DNA of 64,000 bases, from contig NZ_BCXD01000004.1 in NCBI RefSeq assembly GCF_001894925.1, forward strand, positions 41,378-105,377, given 5' to 3'. The stretch comes from Rhodococcus rhodnii NBRC 100604 (GTDB taxonomy: Bacteria; Actinomycetota; Actinomycetes; Mycobacteriales; Mycobacteriaceae). The position numbers and the translations under genes were made by a program. This document shows positions 17,649-26,141 of this stretch, piece after piece. Position 1 is the first letter of the stretch; every line of letters begins with the position of its first letter. The notes beneath the pieces were generated by a model, which saw nothing but the letters and a program-made list of their open reading frames with translations, ran no database searches and had not been told where the DNA came from.

Positions 17649-18901
17649 ACGCGTAGCCGAGTCACCTTCCCCACCAACACCGCCCGTACTCGTGTGTTCG
17701 TCGCCAGTTCCGCTGCGCGCTCCAGCTCCACCCGTGCTTCGTCGGTTCGTCCCAGCCGTGCGAGCAGTTCACCGCGGACACTCGGCAGCAGGTGGGAGCC
17801 CTTCAGCTGCGCGTCGTCGATCCCGTCGACGACGCGCAGTGCGTCGCCGGGTCCGCTCGACATCGATACTGCGACAGCGCGATTGAGCGTGACGACGGGA
17901 TTGCGCGTGATCGATTCGAGGGCGGTGTAGAGAGTGACGATCTCGTCCCAGTCGGTGTCGTCCGCGCTTCGCGCACGGGCGTGGCAGGCCGCGATCGCCG
18001 CCTGCAGCGCGTACGGCCCGCGGCTGCGGCGCCGGGCTCGGGCGAGCTCGTCCGCACGTGAGAGTGCGGCGAGCCCGCGCGCGATCTGTCCGCGATCCCA
18101 GCGGCGCCGATCCTGGTCCTCGAGCAGAACCGCATTGCCGTCGGCGTCGACCCGGGCTGCGAAACGCGACTTCTGCAGTTCCATGAGTGCGAGCAGCGCA
18201 TGTGCTTCGGCTTCGCGTGGCAACAGCGTCGCGGTGATGCGCCCGAGACGGATCGCGTTGTCCGACAGCTCACCTCGAATGAGCGCATCGCCGGTCGTCG
18301 CCGCGTATCCCTCCGTGAACACCAGGTAGATCACGGCCAGCACACCACGGAGGCGAGGTTCCCACTCGGCGGGCTCGGGAACCTCGAACGGGACGCGGGC
18401 GGCCGTCAGGGCCCGCTTGGCACGAGTGATGCGTGCCTGCATCGTCGGGACGGGCACGAGGAACAGTCGCGCGATCTCCTCGCTCGTCAGTCCCGTCACG
18501 ACGCGGAGTGTCAGCGCGACCTGTGCCTCCCGCGCGAGCGCTGGATGGCATGCCGCGAAGACCAGTTTCAGCAGATCGTCCTCGATGGGTTCCCACTCGT
18601 CCTCGGCGGTGGTCTCGAGATCACGCGCGATGGCGCGGTAGCGATCGTCCTGCAGCTCGCGCCGCCGCCACCCGTCGATCGCCTTTCGCTTGGCGACGGC
18701 GGTCAGCCATGCCGCCGGAGTGCGGGGTACTCCCGCCCGCGGCCACTGCTCGAGTGCGTCGCCGAGCGCATCCTGCGTGAGTTCCTCGGCGAGGCCGACG
18801 TCGCCGACCACGCGGGCGATCGCTGCGGTCACGCGCGGCCCGTCGATCCGCCACACCGCCTCGACGGTGCGGCGGATCGACGTCTCGTCGGCCGCCGTCA
18901 T
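17645..18901 (-). CDS. ECF42-type RNA polymerase sigma factor with C-terminal TPR-like domain
   Basis: This 418-residue extracytoplasmic-function sigma factor is about twice the usual ECF length. The N-terminus holds region 2 (VAAIARVVGDVGLAEELTQDAL-type helix and TPAAWLTAVAKRKAIDGWRR). Region 4 follows near residues 130-180 (LRVVTGLTSEEIARLFLVPVPTMQARITRAKR). The remaining 230 residues are helical repeats. Long sigma factors of this form next to a YCII/DGPF protein define group ECF42, where the C-terminal TPR domain controls activity and no anti-sigma factor is used. The start lies 9 nt after the DGPF gene stop, so both are one operon. Confidence 0.88.
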   Translation of the reverse strand: MTAADETSIRRTVEAVWRIDGPRVTAAIARVVGDVGLAEELTQDALGDALEQWPRAGVPRTPAAWLTAVAKRKAIDGWRRRELQDDRYRAIARDLETTAEDEWEPIEDDLLKLVFAACHPALAREAQVALTLRVVTGLTSEEIARLFLVPVPTMQARITRAKRALTAARVPFEVPEPAEWEPRLRGVLAVIYLVFTEGYAATTGDALIRGELSDNAIRLGRITATLLPREAEAHALLALMELQKSRFAARVDADGNAVLLEDQDRRRWDRGQIARGLAALSRADELARARRRSRGPYALQAAIAACHARARSADDTDWDEIVTLYTALESITRNPVVTLNRAVAVSMSSGPGDALRVVDGIDDAQLKGSHLLPSVRGELLARLGRTDEARVELERAAELATNTRVRAVLVGKVTRLRV

Positions 18902-18909
18902 CGCCGTCG

Positions 18910-19332
18910 TCAGTTCGTCCCGAGCTGCTCGCGCCAGCCCTCTTCCTTCTTGACGAACTCGTTGTCGGCGTAGTCGGCGAAGTCGCTCTCGTCGGTGACG
19001 CGCCGAACCTCGAGCTTCGCACCGGCCCCGAGTGGCGCCCGCTTGGCCCACTCGGCTGCCTCTTCCTTGCTCGAGACCTGGATGATCCAGAACCCGTTGA
19101 ACAGTTCGTGGATCTCGCCGTAGGGCCCGTCGGTCACGATCGGCTCGTCCTCGGCGAAGTCGACGACGAAACCCTCCTCGGCCCCGCTCAGGCCCTCGCC
19201 GGCGACCATGACGCCGGCTTCCATCATCGATTCGTTGTAGCGGCCCATCGCGTTGATGATCTCCTCGAAATCGGCTTCGGCGAACGCTGCGGCGGCGGCT
19301 TCGTCGGCGCGCATGATGAGCATGTACTTCAT
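18910..19332 (-). CDS. YCII/DGPF-domain protein, partner of the ECF sigma factor
   Basis: This 140-residue protein of the YCII-related DGPF family opens with MKYMLIMRADE and carries VTDGPYGEIHELFNGFWII (about residues 72-90), the DGPF-type motif with Tyr in place of Phe. YCII folds are dimeric alpha-beta barrels resembling muconolactone isomerase; DGPF proteins are the conserved neighbours and usual targets of ECF42 sigma factors, and their chemistry is unknown. The ATG follows AAGGGATC. An upstream in-frame ATG at 19356 is less likely because the family begins at MKYM. Confidence 0.88.
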   Translation of the reverse strand: MKYMLIMRADEAAAAAFAEADFEEIINAMGRYNESMMEAGVMVAGEGLSGAEEGFVVDFAEDEPIVTDGPYGEIHELFNGFWIIQVSSKEEAAEWAKRAPLGAGAKLEVRRVTDESDFADYADNEFVKKEEGWREQLGTN

Positions 19333-19426
19333 GATCGATCCCTTCGTCGGCGGCACCGCGATTCGGTGCCTTCATCCTCTACGTCGAACGGGCCGGAGCG
19401 GAATCGACACGAGGAACGAGAAGATT

Positions 19427-19879
19427 TCAGGAATCCGATCGTCGCCGTGCATCGTCGTGCGCGCGGCGCAGCAGATCCTCCGCGATCGGGAGAGTTCGCG
19501 GCCCCGGATCGACGATCGCGATCCACCCCTGGCTCCGGTACAGCGGATGGGGCAGCACGGTGTCGGCGCGCGAGTGGTCGGTGTGAGTACCGGTGTCCAG
19601 GGGGTGCTCTCCGACGATCTCGACGAACGCCGAGGCTCCGATGTGGATGTTCAGTCGCCAGCGGCCGGGGTGGTCGAGGCCGCTGGATGTGTCGCCCGGG
19701 TAGTTCTTGGTGACGATGGTGGCGTAGGGCTGACGACGTGCGGGAACCGTGCCGTCGGGCGCGTAGTAGAAGAAGTGATCCCCCCATGAGACCTCGGGGA
19801 AAGCGCTGCCGGGGAGTGGAGCGAGTTCGAGCACCCCGTCGAACGATCGCACGGTCTCGAGAAGCCGTTGCATACTCAT
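19427..19879 (-). CDS. DUF6194-like protein of unknown function
   Basis: This 150-residue soluble protein seems to match the actinobacterial DUF6194 family, recognised by GDHFFYYAPDG near residue 33 and the ending HPLYRSQGWIAIVDPG (about residues 115-130). Two ATGs, at 19879 and 19873, are possible and neither has a clear ribosome-binding site, which suggests a leaderless message. It is transcribed away from the MerR gene across a 43-nt gap, the usual arrangement for a regulator and its target. Function unknown. Confidence 0.7.
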   Translation of the reverse strand: MSMQRLLETVRSFDGVLELAPLPGSAFPEVSWGDHFFYYAPDGTVPARRQPYATIVTKNYPGDTSSGLDHPGRWRLNIHIGASAFVEIVGEHPLDTGTHTDHSRADTVLPHPLYRSQGWIAIVDPGPRTLPIAEDLLRRAHDDARRRSDS

Positions 19880-19902
19880 GGTTGAAGTGTGCGGTTGAAG
19901 TG
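19880..19902. promoter_or_regulatory. Direct repeats in the DUF6194/MerR intergenic region
   Basis: GGTTGAAGTG occurs at 19880-19889 and again at 19893-19902, 13 nt apart, in the 43-nt gap between the divergent genes. This is a likely operator for the tandem-HTH MerR protein; two direct half-sites would suit its two HTH domains. Confidence 0.45.
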
Positions 19903-19922
19903 CTAGCGGAGGGTCGGTGGTC

Positions 19923-20660
19923 GTGGTGAGTACACGTGACGCCGCGACAACGTTGACGACGGCGGACGTGGCGAGTGCCGCGGGGTGTTCGGCCCAGCAG
20001 GTACGGGACCTCGAAGCGCTCGGGGTCCTGCCGTCGGCACCTCGGATGCCGAACGGGTACCGCCGATTCACCACCGACCACGTGACGGCTCTTCGCGCGT
20101 ATCGCGCCCTCGCACAGGCCGTGGGGCCGGTCGCCGCGCGCGAGGCGATACGGCAAATTCGCGCTGCGCCCCACGACGAGGCCGCGGCGACGATCTCCGG
20201 GTTCCACGTGATGCTTCTCGACGAGCGCCGCCGGGCACTTGCGGCGCGGCGGGCACTCGACTCCATCGGGCACGAGACGGCGACGGAAGCCGAGACACTC
20301 GATGCGGACACGATGTCGATCACCGAGCTGTCGCAGGCGGTGGGTGTGCGGCCCTCGACGCTGCGGTTCTGGGAGCGCGAAGGGCTCGTCGCACCGCAAC
20401 GCACCGTGACCCGCTCGGGCACCGCGAGACGCTACGGCGCTACGGCCGTGCGCGACGTCCGGATCGTCGCGGCGTTGCGGTCGGGCGGCTACCGCATCCC
20501 CGAGGCCCGCAGCGCGCTCGACGCACTGCGACGGTTCGGCGACGCGGGACGGTCGCTCGATGCGCTGGATGCGCGACTGGCAGAGATCGCGGAGCGAATG
20601 ATCGCCCTCCTGCGTGCCGGGGCGATCCTCGCGGAAATCTCCCTCGGTGCGCCCGAGTGA
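19923..20660 (+). CDS. MerR-family regulator with two tandem MerR HTH domains
   Basis: This protein of about 245 residues contains two MerR-type DNA-binding regions. The first is TLTTADVASAAGCSAQQVRDLEALGVLPSAPR near the N-terminus. The second begins near residue 125 (MSITELSQAVGVRPSTLRFWEREGLVAPQR), followed by a dimerisation helix with the wing GTARRYGATAVRDVRIVAAL. Ordinary MerR proteins have one HTH and dimerise, so this one may act as a single-chain pseudo-dimer. GGAGG at 19908-19912 favours the GTG at 19923; the GTG at 19917 is closer and the GTG at 19926 farther. No metal-binding cysteine cluster is seen. Confidence 0.82.
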   Translation: MVSTRDAATTLTTADVASAAGCSAQQVRDLEALGVLPSAPRMPNGYRRFTTDHVTALRAYRALAQAVGPVAAREAIRQIRAAPHDEAAATISGFHVMLLDERRRALAARRALDSIGHETATEAETLDADTMSITELSQAVGVRPSTLRFWEREGLVAPQRTVTRSGTARRYGATAVRDVRIVAALRSGGYRIPEARSALDALRRFGDAGRSLDALDARLAEIAERMIALLRAGAILAEISLGAPE

Positions 20661-20712
20661 GCGCACACCCGCCGGACTCCCGCTGGAGTCGTCACGAGAC
20701 GAGACGACGCGG

Positions 20713-21795
20713 TCACTCCTCGGCGTGCGCACTCCCGAGGACCCGGTCGGCAGCGGTGGCGAGAGCCGCGGCGTACCGCGGCTCGAACCGAGGCGTGAGA
20801 CCGGCGGACTCCCAGTAGTGCGGGGTGGTGTGGGCCGATCCGATGAGCGCCCCGGCGATGCAGGCGATCGAGTCGGAGTCGCCGTTGCTGGTCGATGCCC
20901 ATGCGAGAGCGGCAGGTCCGTCGAGGGGGGCGGTGGTCCCGGTCGCGAGATCGGCGACGAGGAGCCCGAGTGCGGTGGCGCTCGCGGATTCCCAGCCTTC
21001 ACCGACGCCCGTGCAGGGGTCACCGAACTGCGACGGGTCGAGGCCGCGAAGCCGGGCGCGGCTCGTGACTGCAGCACCGAGCAGGGCGTCGACGTCGTCG
21101 TCCAGCCCATCGATCAGGAGGGACGGCACGTCGCTGCGGTAGGGGGCGAGGACGGCGGTGAGGTACGAGTCGGACAGCCACCTGCTGCTGCCGGCGCGGA
21201 TCCGGTCGGATTCGGCACGGGCCTCGTCCAGAAGCCGGCCACCACGATCGGGGGCGTGCCGCACGGCGTCGGCGAGCAGCAATGCGGGCACGATCGCGCG
21301 GGGATGCCGGTGGGTGATCACGGCCTGCAGGGCGGTCAGGCCGAGCCAGTACGGCTCGGGCGCGAACGCGGTGGGCACGAGCCGCATCACGGCACCGCAG
21401 CCGGCGGACTCGCGGGCACCGTTCGCGTCGTACCAGCGGGCGCCGGAGCGGAGCGCCGACAGGGACGCCATGCAGGTCGTGCCCGGTGCCCGATCGTTGT
21501 CGGGGTCGGTCTGCCACTCCAGGAAACGGGAGGTGATCGCGCGGGTGACGGCATCGATGTCCGTGAGATCGTCGACGTCGGTCAGTGCGTCGTGCAGGGC
21601 GAGCGTCATCTGGGTGTCGTCCGAGACGATCCACTCGCCCGCCGGTGCGGGGACGGGGTACGCGGGCATGTTCGCGTAACTGCGGAACTCGACCTGGTAT
21701 CCCCACGCGTCGCCGGCGGCGAGTCCGATCAGCGCGTTGCCGTATCGCGCGAGCAGAGCACTGTCCGCGAGCCGGTCGGGATTCGAGTCGGTCAT
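20713..21795 (-). CDS. ADP-ribosylglycohydrolase family protein
   Basis: This 360-residue all-alpha hydrolase of the DraG/ARH family removes ADP-ribose from proteins or small molecules using two magnesium ions. Metal-ligand motifs are present: AAGDAWG near residue 28, SDDTQMTLAL near residue 58 and NGDSDSIACIAGALIG near residue 310. The ATG is set by an AGGAGACAG ribosome-binding site; a longer frame to 21873 would add a Pro-rich tail and is unlikely. No ADP-ribosyltransferase is recognisable beside it, so the target is unknown. Confidence 0.87.
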   Translation of the reverse strand: MTDSNPDRLADSALLARYGNALIGLAAGDAWGYQVEFRSYANMPAYPVPAPAGEWIVSDDTQMTLALHDALTDVDDLTDIDAVTRAITSRFLEWQTDPDNDRAPGTTCMASLSALRSGARWYDANGARESAGCGAVMRLVPTAFAPEPYWLGLTALQAVITHRHPRAIVPALLLADAVRHAPDRGGRLLDEARAESDRIRAGSSRWLSDSYLTAVLAPYRSDVPSLLIDGLDDDVDALLGAAVTSRARLRGLDPSQFGDPCTGVGEGWESASATALGLLVADLATGTTAPLDGPAALAWASTSNGDSDSIACIAGALIGSAHTTPHYWESAGLTPRFEPRYAAALATAADRVLGSAHAEE

Positions 21796-21931
21796 CTGTC
21801 TCCTGGTGTGTAGGGGAGGCGGTCCCGGCGGAGGCCTGCGGGTTTCGGCGATCATGCCTCGGCCCACCGACACGAACCGATTCGCGGCGCGAGGTACGTG
21901 CGCCGGCCCTTCGCTACCGTGGAGTGTCGTG

Positions 21932-22684
21932 ATGCTCTCGAGTGCGAGTCTGCCGTTGGGTGGGATCGACCTGTCCTACCGCGATTCGGGTCCTGCCGTA
22001 CACCCGGTTCCCGTGATCCTCGTCCACGGCATGGGTGGCGACGGCCGAACGTGGGATCCGTTCGTGCGTGCTCTGCGGTCCCGAGGCCGGCGAGTCGTGA
22101 CGGTCGATCTGCGCGGTCACGGACGGAGCGGACGCGCGCCGTCGTACCTCTTCGAGGAGTTCGCATCCGATCTCGTGGAACTGTGCGACGAACTCGGGTT
22201 CTCCCAGGTCGATCTCGTCGGGCATTCGCTCGGCGGGCACGCCACGACGATCGTCGCCCAGGAGCGGCCGGCACTGGTCCGTCGCCTCGTCGTCGAGGAG
22301 GCGCCGCTCCCGCTGCGGACGGGGGACGACGAGCAGACGCTCGCGCGGCGGCTGCCGTCGCCGGTGGAACTGTGGCATGCGCTGACGAGTCTCGTCCGCA
22401 GCCCCCGGGCGGTGATCGCGTTCGATCGTTCGATGACCGCTCCGGCACTGGATCAGTTCCGGAGTCCGGACGAGCGCTGGTGGTCGCGCGTCGAACTCAT
22501 CGAGGCGCCGGTGCTGGTGCTGCGTGGGGGCCCGACCGGAATGGTCGATCCGCAGCGCCTCGACGCGATGACGGCGATGCTGAGCGACGTTGTGGTGCAC
22601 GAGTTCTCGTGTGGGCACAGCATCCACCGCGACCGCTACCGGGAGTTCGAGGCGGTCGTGCTGCCGTTCCTGCTGGGCGCGTGA
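21932..22684 (+). CDS. Alpha/beta-hydrolase
   Basis: This 250-residue alpha/beta-hydrolase has an oxyanion-hole segment VHGMGGDGRTWD (about residue 30), the nucleophile in GHSLGGHA (about residue 98), the acid in GPTGMVDPQRL and the His in FSCGHSIHRDRY near the C-terminus. The catalytic triad is therefore complete. The look is that of small esterases and meta-cleavage-type hydrolases. It stands alone, divergent from the ADP-ribosylglycohydrolase. Substrate unknown. Confidence 0.85.
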   Translation: MLSSASLPLGGIDLSYRDSGPAVHPVPVILVHGMGGDGRTWDPFVRALRSRGRRVVTVDLRGHGRSGRAPSYLFEEFASDLVELCDELGFSQVDLVGHSLGGHATTIVAQERPALVRRLVVEEAPLPLRTGDDEQTLARRLPSPVELWHALTSLVRSPRAVIAFDRSMTAPALDQFRSPDERWWSRVELIEAPVLVLRGGPTGMVDPQRLDAMTAMLSDVVVHEFSCGHSIHRDRYREFEAVVLPFLLGA

Positions 22685-22693
22685 GGCGCGGCG

Positions 22694-22885
22694 TCACGCG
22701 CTGTGCGACTCGAGGACCTCGACCTTCGCCTCGGGTGCGTGCTTCTTGACGGAGTCGATGCCGTTCTGGGCCGAGGACTTCGATTCGTAGCCCTGGCTGA
22801 CGGCGATGATCTCGCCGTTGCCGGCCTTGAGATGGAAGCGGAACTTGCCCGCCTTGTCCTCGTAGATCTCGAACTTTCCGGACAT
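22694..22885 (-). CDS. YegP/DUF1508 small protein
   Basis: This 63-residue protein consists of a single DUF1508 repeat: MSGKFEIYEDKAGKFRFHLKA, then GNGEIIAVSQGYESKSSAQNGI. The fold is a small beta-beta-beta-alpha unit of unknown role found singly or in tandem in many bacteria. AGGAAGG precedes the ATG by about 9 nt. It ends 10 nt from the convergent hydrolase gene. Confidence 0.88.
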   Translation of the reverse strand: MSGKFEIYEDKAGKFRFHLKAGNGEIIAVSQGYESKSSAQNGIDSVKKHAPEAKVEVLESHSA

Positions 22886-23012
22886 GTCCGTGGCCTTCCT
22901 GTCGAGAACGCGACGCGCTCGCGCCGACAATACGATCGTAATGACGGTGGGGGTGCGGAGGGTGTGAATCGCGGGCCTGGTCTGTGCGGCACCCGTCGGC
23001 CAGGATGGGGCG

Positions 23013-23525
23013 ATGCCCTTCACCTCACTCGACCGCCGCCTCGTCGGATGGTCCGCGCTGTTCGTCGTCTCGCAGTCCCTCATCGGGGCGGTGCTGGGCC
23101 CGGCGGCGCCCCGGGTGCTGCAGGGGCAGACGGCGATGTCGGCGCGCGCCTACCGCGAAGTTCTGGAGAGCATGGACGACGCCGAGACCGCGCGCTACCG
23201 CAGGCACTTCTACCTCGACTTCGTGCATCCGCTCGTCTTCGCGATCGCGTTGCGCACCGGCGTGAAGCGGCTCTCGGAACTCACCTCGATATCGCCCCGG
23301 ACGCGGTCGGCGCTGCTCGCCGCGGCCTCGGTCTCGGCGGCGGCGGACTACGCCGAGAACGTCGTCGGCCTCTACCTGCTCGATCACCGTGAAGCGATAT
23401 CCGATCCCGTCGTGCGCGCGACGTCGACGGTGAGCATCACGAAATGGGTACTGGCACTGGGAACCTTCGGTTGCCTGGCTCAGGGATTCGTTCGGTTCTG
23501 GGGATCGAACCTGCGGAACTCCTGA
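23013..23525 (+). CDS. Small membrane protein of unknown function
   Basis: I do not recognise a named family for this 170-residue protein. Four hydrophobic stretches are visible, near residues 10-30, 75-90, 105-120 and 140-158, giving a probable four-helix membrane protein. Charged segments between them include RYRRHFYLDFVHPL. The last 46 nt overlap the end of the convergent gene, an arrangement that argues against independent movement of either gene. Confidence 0.7.
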   Translation: MPFTSLDRRLVGWSALFVVSQSLIGAVLGPAAPRVLQGQTAMSARAYREVLESMDDAETARYRRHFYLDFVHPLVFAIALRTGVKRLSELTSISPRTRSALLAAASVSAAADYAENVVGLYLLDHREAISDPVVRATSTVSITKWVLALGTFGCLAQGFVRFWGSNLRNS

Positions 23526-24181
23526 CCTTCCGGCCTGTCACGCACCGTCAACCCGAGTTCGCCGAGCCGGTCGTCCGCCGCCTCGATCGCGGCGAGGTCC
23601 TTCTGTTCGACGGCCCGGCGACGCGCGCGCAGCGCCTGGTTCTCGCCGTCGCTGGTCCCGACGCCGTCAGTCCAGGGGGCGAACTCCGCGTCGTCCGGAT
23701 CGGCCTCGTGCCACGGGTATCCGTGCGCCGAGAACGCTGCGGCCACGGCATCGCCGTCGAGGTCCCGCGCGTCGAACCGCGCGAGTTGCCTACCCCGGGG
23801 ATCGCGGACGACGACGTCGTGGCCGTCGCGGAACACGGCTGCCACGAGCGCGCGGGGAACGGTCCTGGTTCGCTTCTTCTGCGTGAACACGACCCTGTCG
23901 GCACCGACTGTCGCCGTGAGCGCGTCCTCCTCCGCCTGACCGGCGAGGGCGAGGCCGACGATCCCGCCCAGCACGGTGAGTACCGGCACCTGCCATGCGA
24001 GGGGCAGTGTCATCGCGAGACGAACCGGCCCCGGCGCGTCGCCGACCGTGCTCAGCACCCAGTTGCCGATCGGGTCGAGAACGAAGCCCACGCCGCAGCC
24101 GACCGCGAGGCCGAGTGCCACGAGTCCCACCGAGATCCACCGGGGCGGCCGAAAGACGACGTCGTCACGCTGCGTGGTCAT
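23480..24181 (-). CDS. YqeB-like membrane protein
   Basis: This 233-residue protein has two N-terminal transmembrane helices (about residues 15-37 and 60-85) and a soluble C-terminal domain rich in charged residues that includes RDPRGRQLARFDARDLDGDAV. The shape resembles the YqeB family of unknown function. Its ATG overlaps the end of the TetR gene by 17 nt, so it is co-transcribed with and probably controlled by that regulator. Confidence 0.68.
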   Translation of the reverse strand: MTTQRDDVVFRPPRWISVGLVALGLAVGCGVGFVLDPIGNWVLSTVGDAPGPVRLAMTLPLAWQVPVLTVLGGIVGLALAGQAEEDALTATVGADRVVFTQKKRTRTVPRALVAAVFRDGHDVVVRDPRGRQLARFDARDLDGDAVAAAFSAHGYPWHEADPDDAEFAPWTDGVGTSDGENQALRARRRAVEQKDLAAIEAADDRLGELGLTVRDRPEGQEFRRFDPQNRTNP

Positions 24182-24785
24182 GACTCTCCTGAGGGGTTCG
24201 AGGTTCGAGTAGCCGGGTGACCGTCGTGCGAGCGATGGGACGGACGTCGTGCGGTGCATCGGCATCCGTGTTGAGGAAGGCGGCGTCGACGATCGCGGCG
24301 ATCCACCGCGCGGTCTCCGCGGGATCGAGATCGGGGTCGACGCTCCCATCGCGCTGCCCACGTGCGAGCAGAGTGGCGAGCGTGTCGATCGTGAGGGCCG
24401 CGTCTTCGAGGCAGAGGCGTGTGAGTTCCTCGTCGTGGCCGACGCGCCGGAACATCTCGAGCGCGAGTCCAGGGGCGAGCGGATCGAGCGCCTCGGCGAC
24501 GTGGAGGTCGACGAACTCGAGGACCGCGGGGAGCGCGTCCTCGCGAGCGACGAAGTCCGCGACGAGTTCCCGGCGCTCGGGGAGCGCATCGCCGACGAGA
24601 CCGCGAAAGACGGCGGCCTTGTCGGGAAAGTAGTGGAAGACGTTGCCGGAGCTCATTCCTGCGTCCCGGGCGATCGCGGCGACGGTCGTCCCGTCGTAGC
24701 CGTCGGCGGCGAATCGGGCAGCGGCGGCGGCGAGGATCGCCGCGCGTCGTCGTGCGGTGTTCTCGGGATCGGGAGTGCGGGCCAC
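24165..24785 (-). CDS. TetR-family transcriptional regulator
   Basis: This 206-residue regulator has an N-terminal HTH (RRAAILAAAAARFAADGYDG, then SSGNVFHYFPDKAAVFRGLV) and a helical ligand-binding domain. The start is a GTG, 16 nt from a strong dyad operator, which fits autoregulation. The membrane protein gene downstream overlaps it and shares its transcript; the diiron-enzyme gene is transcribed away on the other side of the operator and may be a second target. Ligand unknown. Confidence 0.88.
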   Translation of the reverse strand: MARTPDPENTARRRAAILAAAAARFAADGYDGTTVAAIARDAGMSSGNVFHYFPDKAAVFRGLVGDALPERRELVADFVAREDALPAVLEFVDLHVAEALDPLAPGLALEMFRRVGHDEELTRLCLEDAALTIDTLATLLARGQRDGSVDPDLDPAETARWIAAIVDAAFLNTDADAPHDVRPIARTTVTRLLEPRTPQESHDHAA

Positions 24786-24800
24786 TCGTGCAGCTTAATC

Positions 24801-24826
24801 ATTGATCGACCAGTCGGTCAATCAAT
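24801..24826. promoter_or_regulatory. TetR operator dyad
   Basis: The left arm ATTGATCGACC and right arm GGTCAATCAAT are separated by AGTC and match as 11-bp inverted repeats with one mismatch. The site lies just upstream of the TetR start and 79 nt before the divergent diiron-enzyme start. Size and position are typical of a TetR operator. It is AT-rich against a 68% GC background, which makes chance unlikely. Confidence 0.75.
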
Positions 24827-24904
24827 TCTGAGTTCCCTCGCATGCCCGGACCGGCGCGTCCGCATACCCGGACCGACGCGTCCGCGACGGGTAGCGTCGA
24901 GGCC

Positions 24905-25912
24905 ATGACCCGGCTCAGTGAAGCAGCGCGTCCCGTGCGGGCGCCCCTGCCACCTGCACGCGGACCCGTCGGCGAGGCGGTGTTCGGCGCCCTCGTGGGG
25001 CCCGTCGGGACGATCCCCACCGTCGACGTCGACGACATCACCCCCGACGACCTGCACGCCACGCTGTACGGCGCGTACGAGCTGCACTATCGCGGTTTCG
25101 ACGGCGTCGACGACGCGTGGGAGTGGGATCCGTCGCTGCTGGACCTGCGTCGTCGGCTCGAGGCGCTGTTCCTCGACGACCTGCGCCGCAACGTCCCCGG
25201 CGGCAGCGATGCGACCGAGGCGCTCGATGCGCTCACCGTGGCATCGCCCGAGCCCGGTGGTCTCGGGCGGCACCTGCTGCGTGACGGCACGTGGGAGCAG
25301 ATGCGAGAGCTCTTCGCGCACCGCTCGATCTATCACCTCAAGGAGGCCGACCCGCACCTGTGGGTAGTGCCGCGCCTCACCGGCCAGGCCAAGGCGTCGA
25401 TGGTCGCGATCGAGTTCGACGAGTTCGGTGGCGGCCGCGGCGAGCGGATGCATTCGCGCCTGTTCGCCGACCTGATGGCCGCGGCCGGGCTCGACACGAA
25501 CTATCTCGCCTACCTGCCCGCGGTCCCGGCGGAGACGCTCGCGATCGTCAACTTCATGTCGCTGTGCGGTCTGCACCGCTCGTTGCGTGGTGCGCTCGTC
25601 GGCCATTTCGCGCAGGTCGAGACGACGTCGTCACCCGGCTCGCGGACGATGGTCGACGCGCTCCGCGCGATGGACGCGCCCGAACCGTGCGTGCACTTCT
25701 ATGCCGAGCACATCGAGGCGGATGCGGTGCACGAGCAGGTCGTGCGGCACGACGTCGTCGGGGATCTGCTGGACCGCGAACCCGAACTCGCAGCGGACGT
25801 GGTGTTCGGGATCGAGGCGACCGACCTGCTCGAGGATCGGTTCGCCGAATGTCTCCTCGGCAGGTGGCGAGCGGGGAAGAACTCGCTCGCGTCGGCCGCC
25901 TCCCCGGCCTGA
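24905..25912 (+). CDS. Heme-oxygenase-like diiron (HDO-type) redox enzyme
   Basis: This 335-residue all-helical protein is of the 'iron-containing redox enzyme' class within the heme-oxygenase-like fold. Potential metal ligands follow the HDO pattern: Glu and His in YELHYRGF (about residue 60), a Glu/His-rich helix FDEFGGGRGERMHSRLF (about residue 175), and HIEADAVH (about residue 273), which fits H-x3-D-x2-H. Members oxidise amino acids, fatty acids or amines; the substrate here is unknown. The ATG at 24905 follows a weak GAGG. An in-frame ATG at 24842 lies inside the promoter region and is not preferred. It lies 4 nt from the convergent CDGSH gene. Confidence 0.78.
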   Translation: MTRLSEAARPVRAPLPPARGPVGEAVFGALVGPVGTIPTVDVDDITPDDLHATLYGAYELHYRGFDGVDDAWEWDPSLLDLRRRLEALFLDDLRRNVPGGSDATEALDALTVASPEPGGLGRHLLRDGTWEQMRELFAHRSIYHLKEADPHLWVVPRLTGQAKASMVAIEFDEFGGGRGERMHSRLFADLMAAAGLDTNYLAYLPAVPAETLAIVNFMSLCGLHRSLRGALVGHFAQVETTSSPGSRTMVDALRAMDAPEPCVHFYAEHIEADAVHEQVVRHDVVGDLLDREPELAADVVFGIEATDLLEDRFAECLLGRWRAGKNSLASAASPA

Positions 25913-25916
25913 CGCG

Positions 25917-26141
25917 TCACCCGCTGCGGGGCCGCCGACGCCGATGGCTCGTGTCGCAGAGCGGATAGAGCGCGCTGCGCTTGCACCGGCACAGCGCCAC
26001 GGTGAACCGGTCGGACCGCACGGTCTCGCCCGATTCGGTCACGATCTCGACCGGTCCGTCGATCAGCGCGGGACCGCCCGCGACGAGACGGATACGTGGG
26101 CAGTCGCCCTGTCCGGAATCCGACGCGCCGGGCTCGCTCAC
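25917..26141 (-). CDS. CDGSH-type iron-sulfur protein
   Basis: This 74-residue protein has the CDGSH [2Fe-2S] motif CRCKRSALYPLCDTSH (about residues 50-65): three Cys and one His ligand, with Thr instead of Gly in the CDGSH core. Such small proteins carry electrons or clusters. The GTG start overlaps the stop of the methyltransferase gene (GTGA), so they form one operon. The convergent diiron enzyme next door could be its electron acceptor, which is inference from position. Confidence 0.88.
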   Translation of the reverse strand: MSEPGASDSGQGDCPRIRLVAGGPALIDGPVEIVTESGETVRSDRFTVALCRCKRSALYPLCDTSHRRRRPRSG

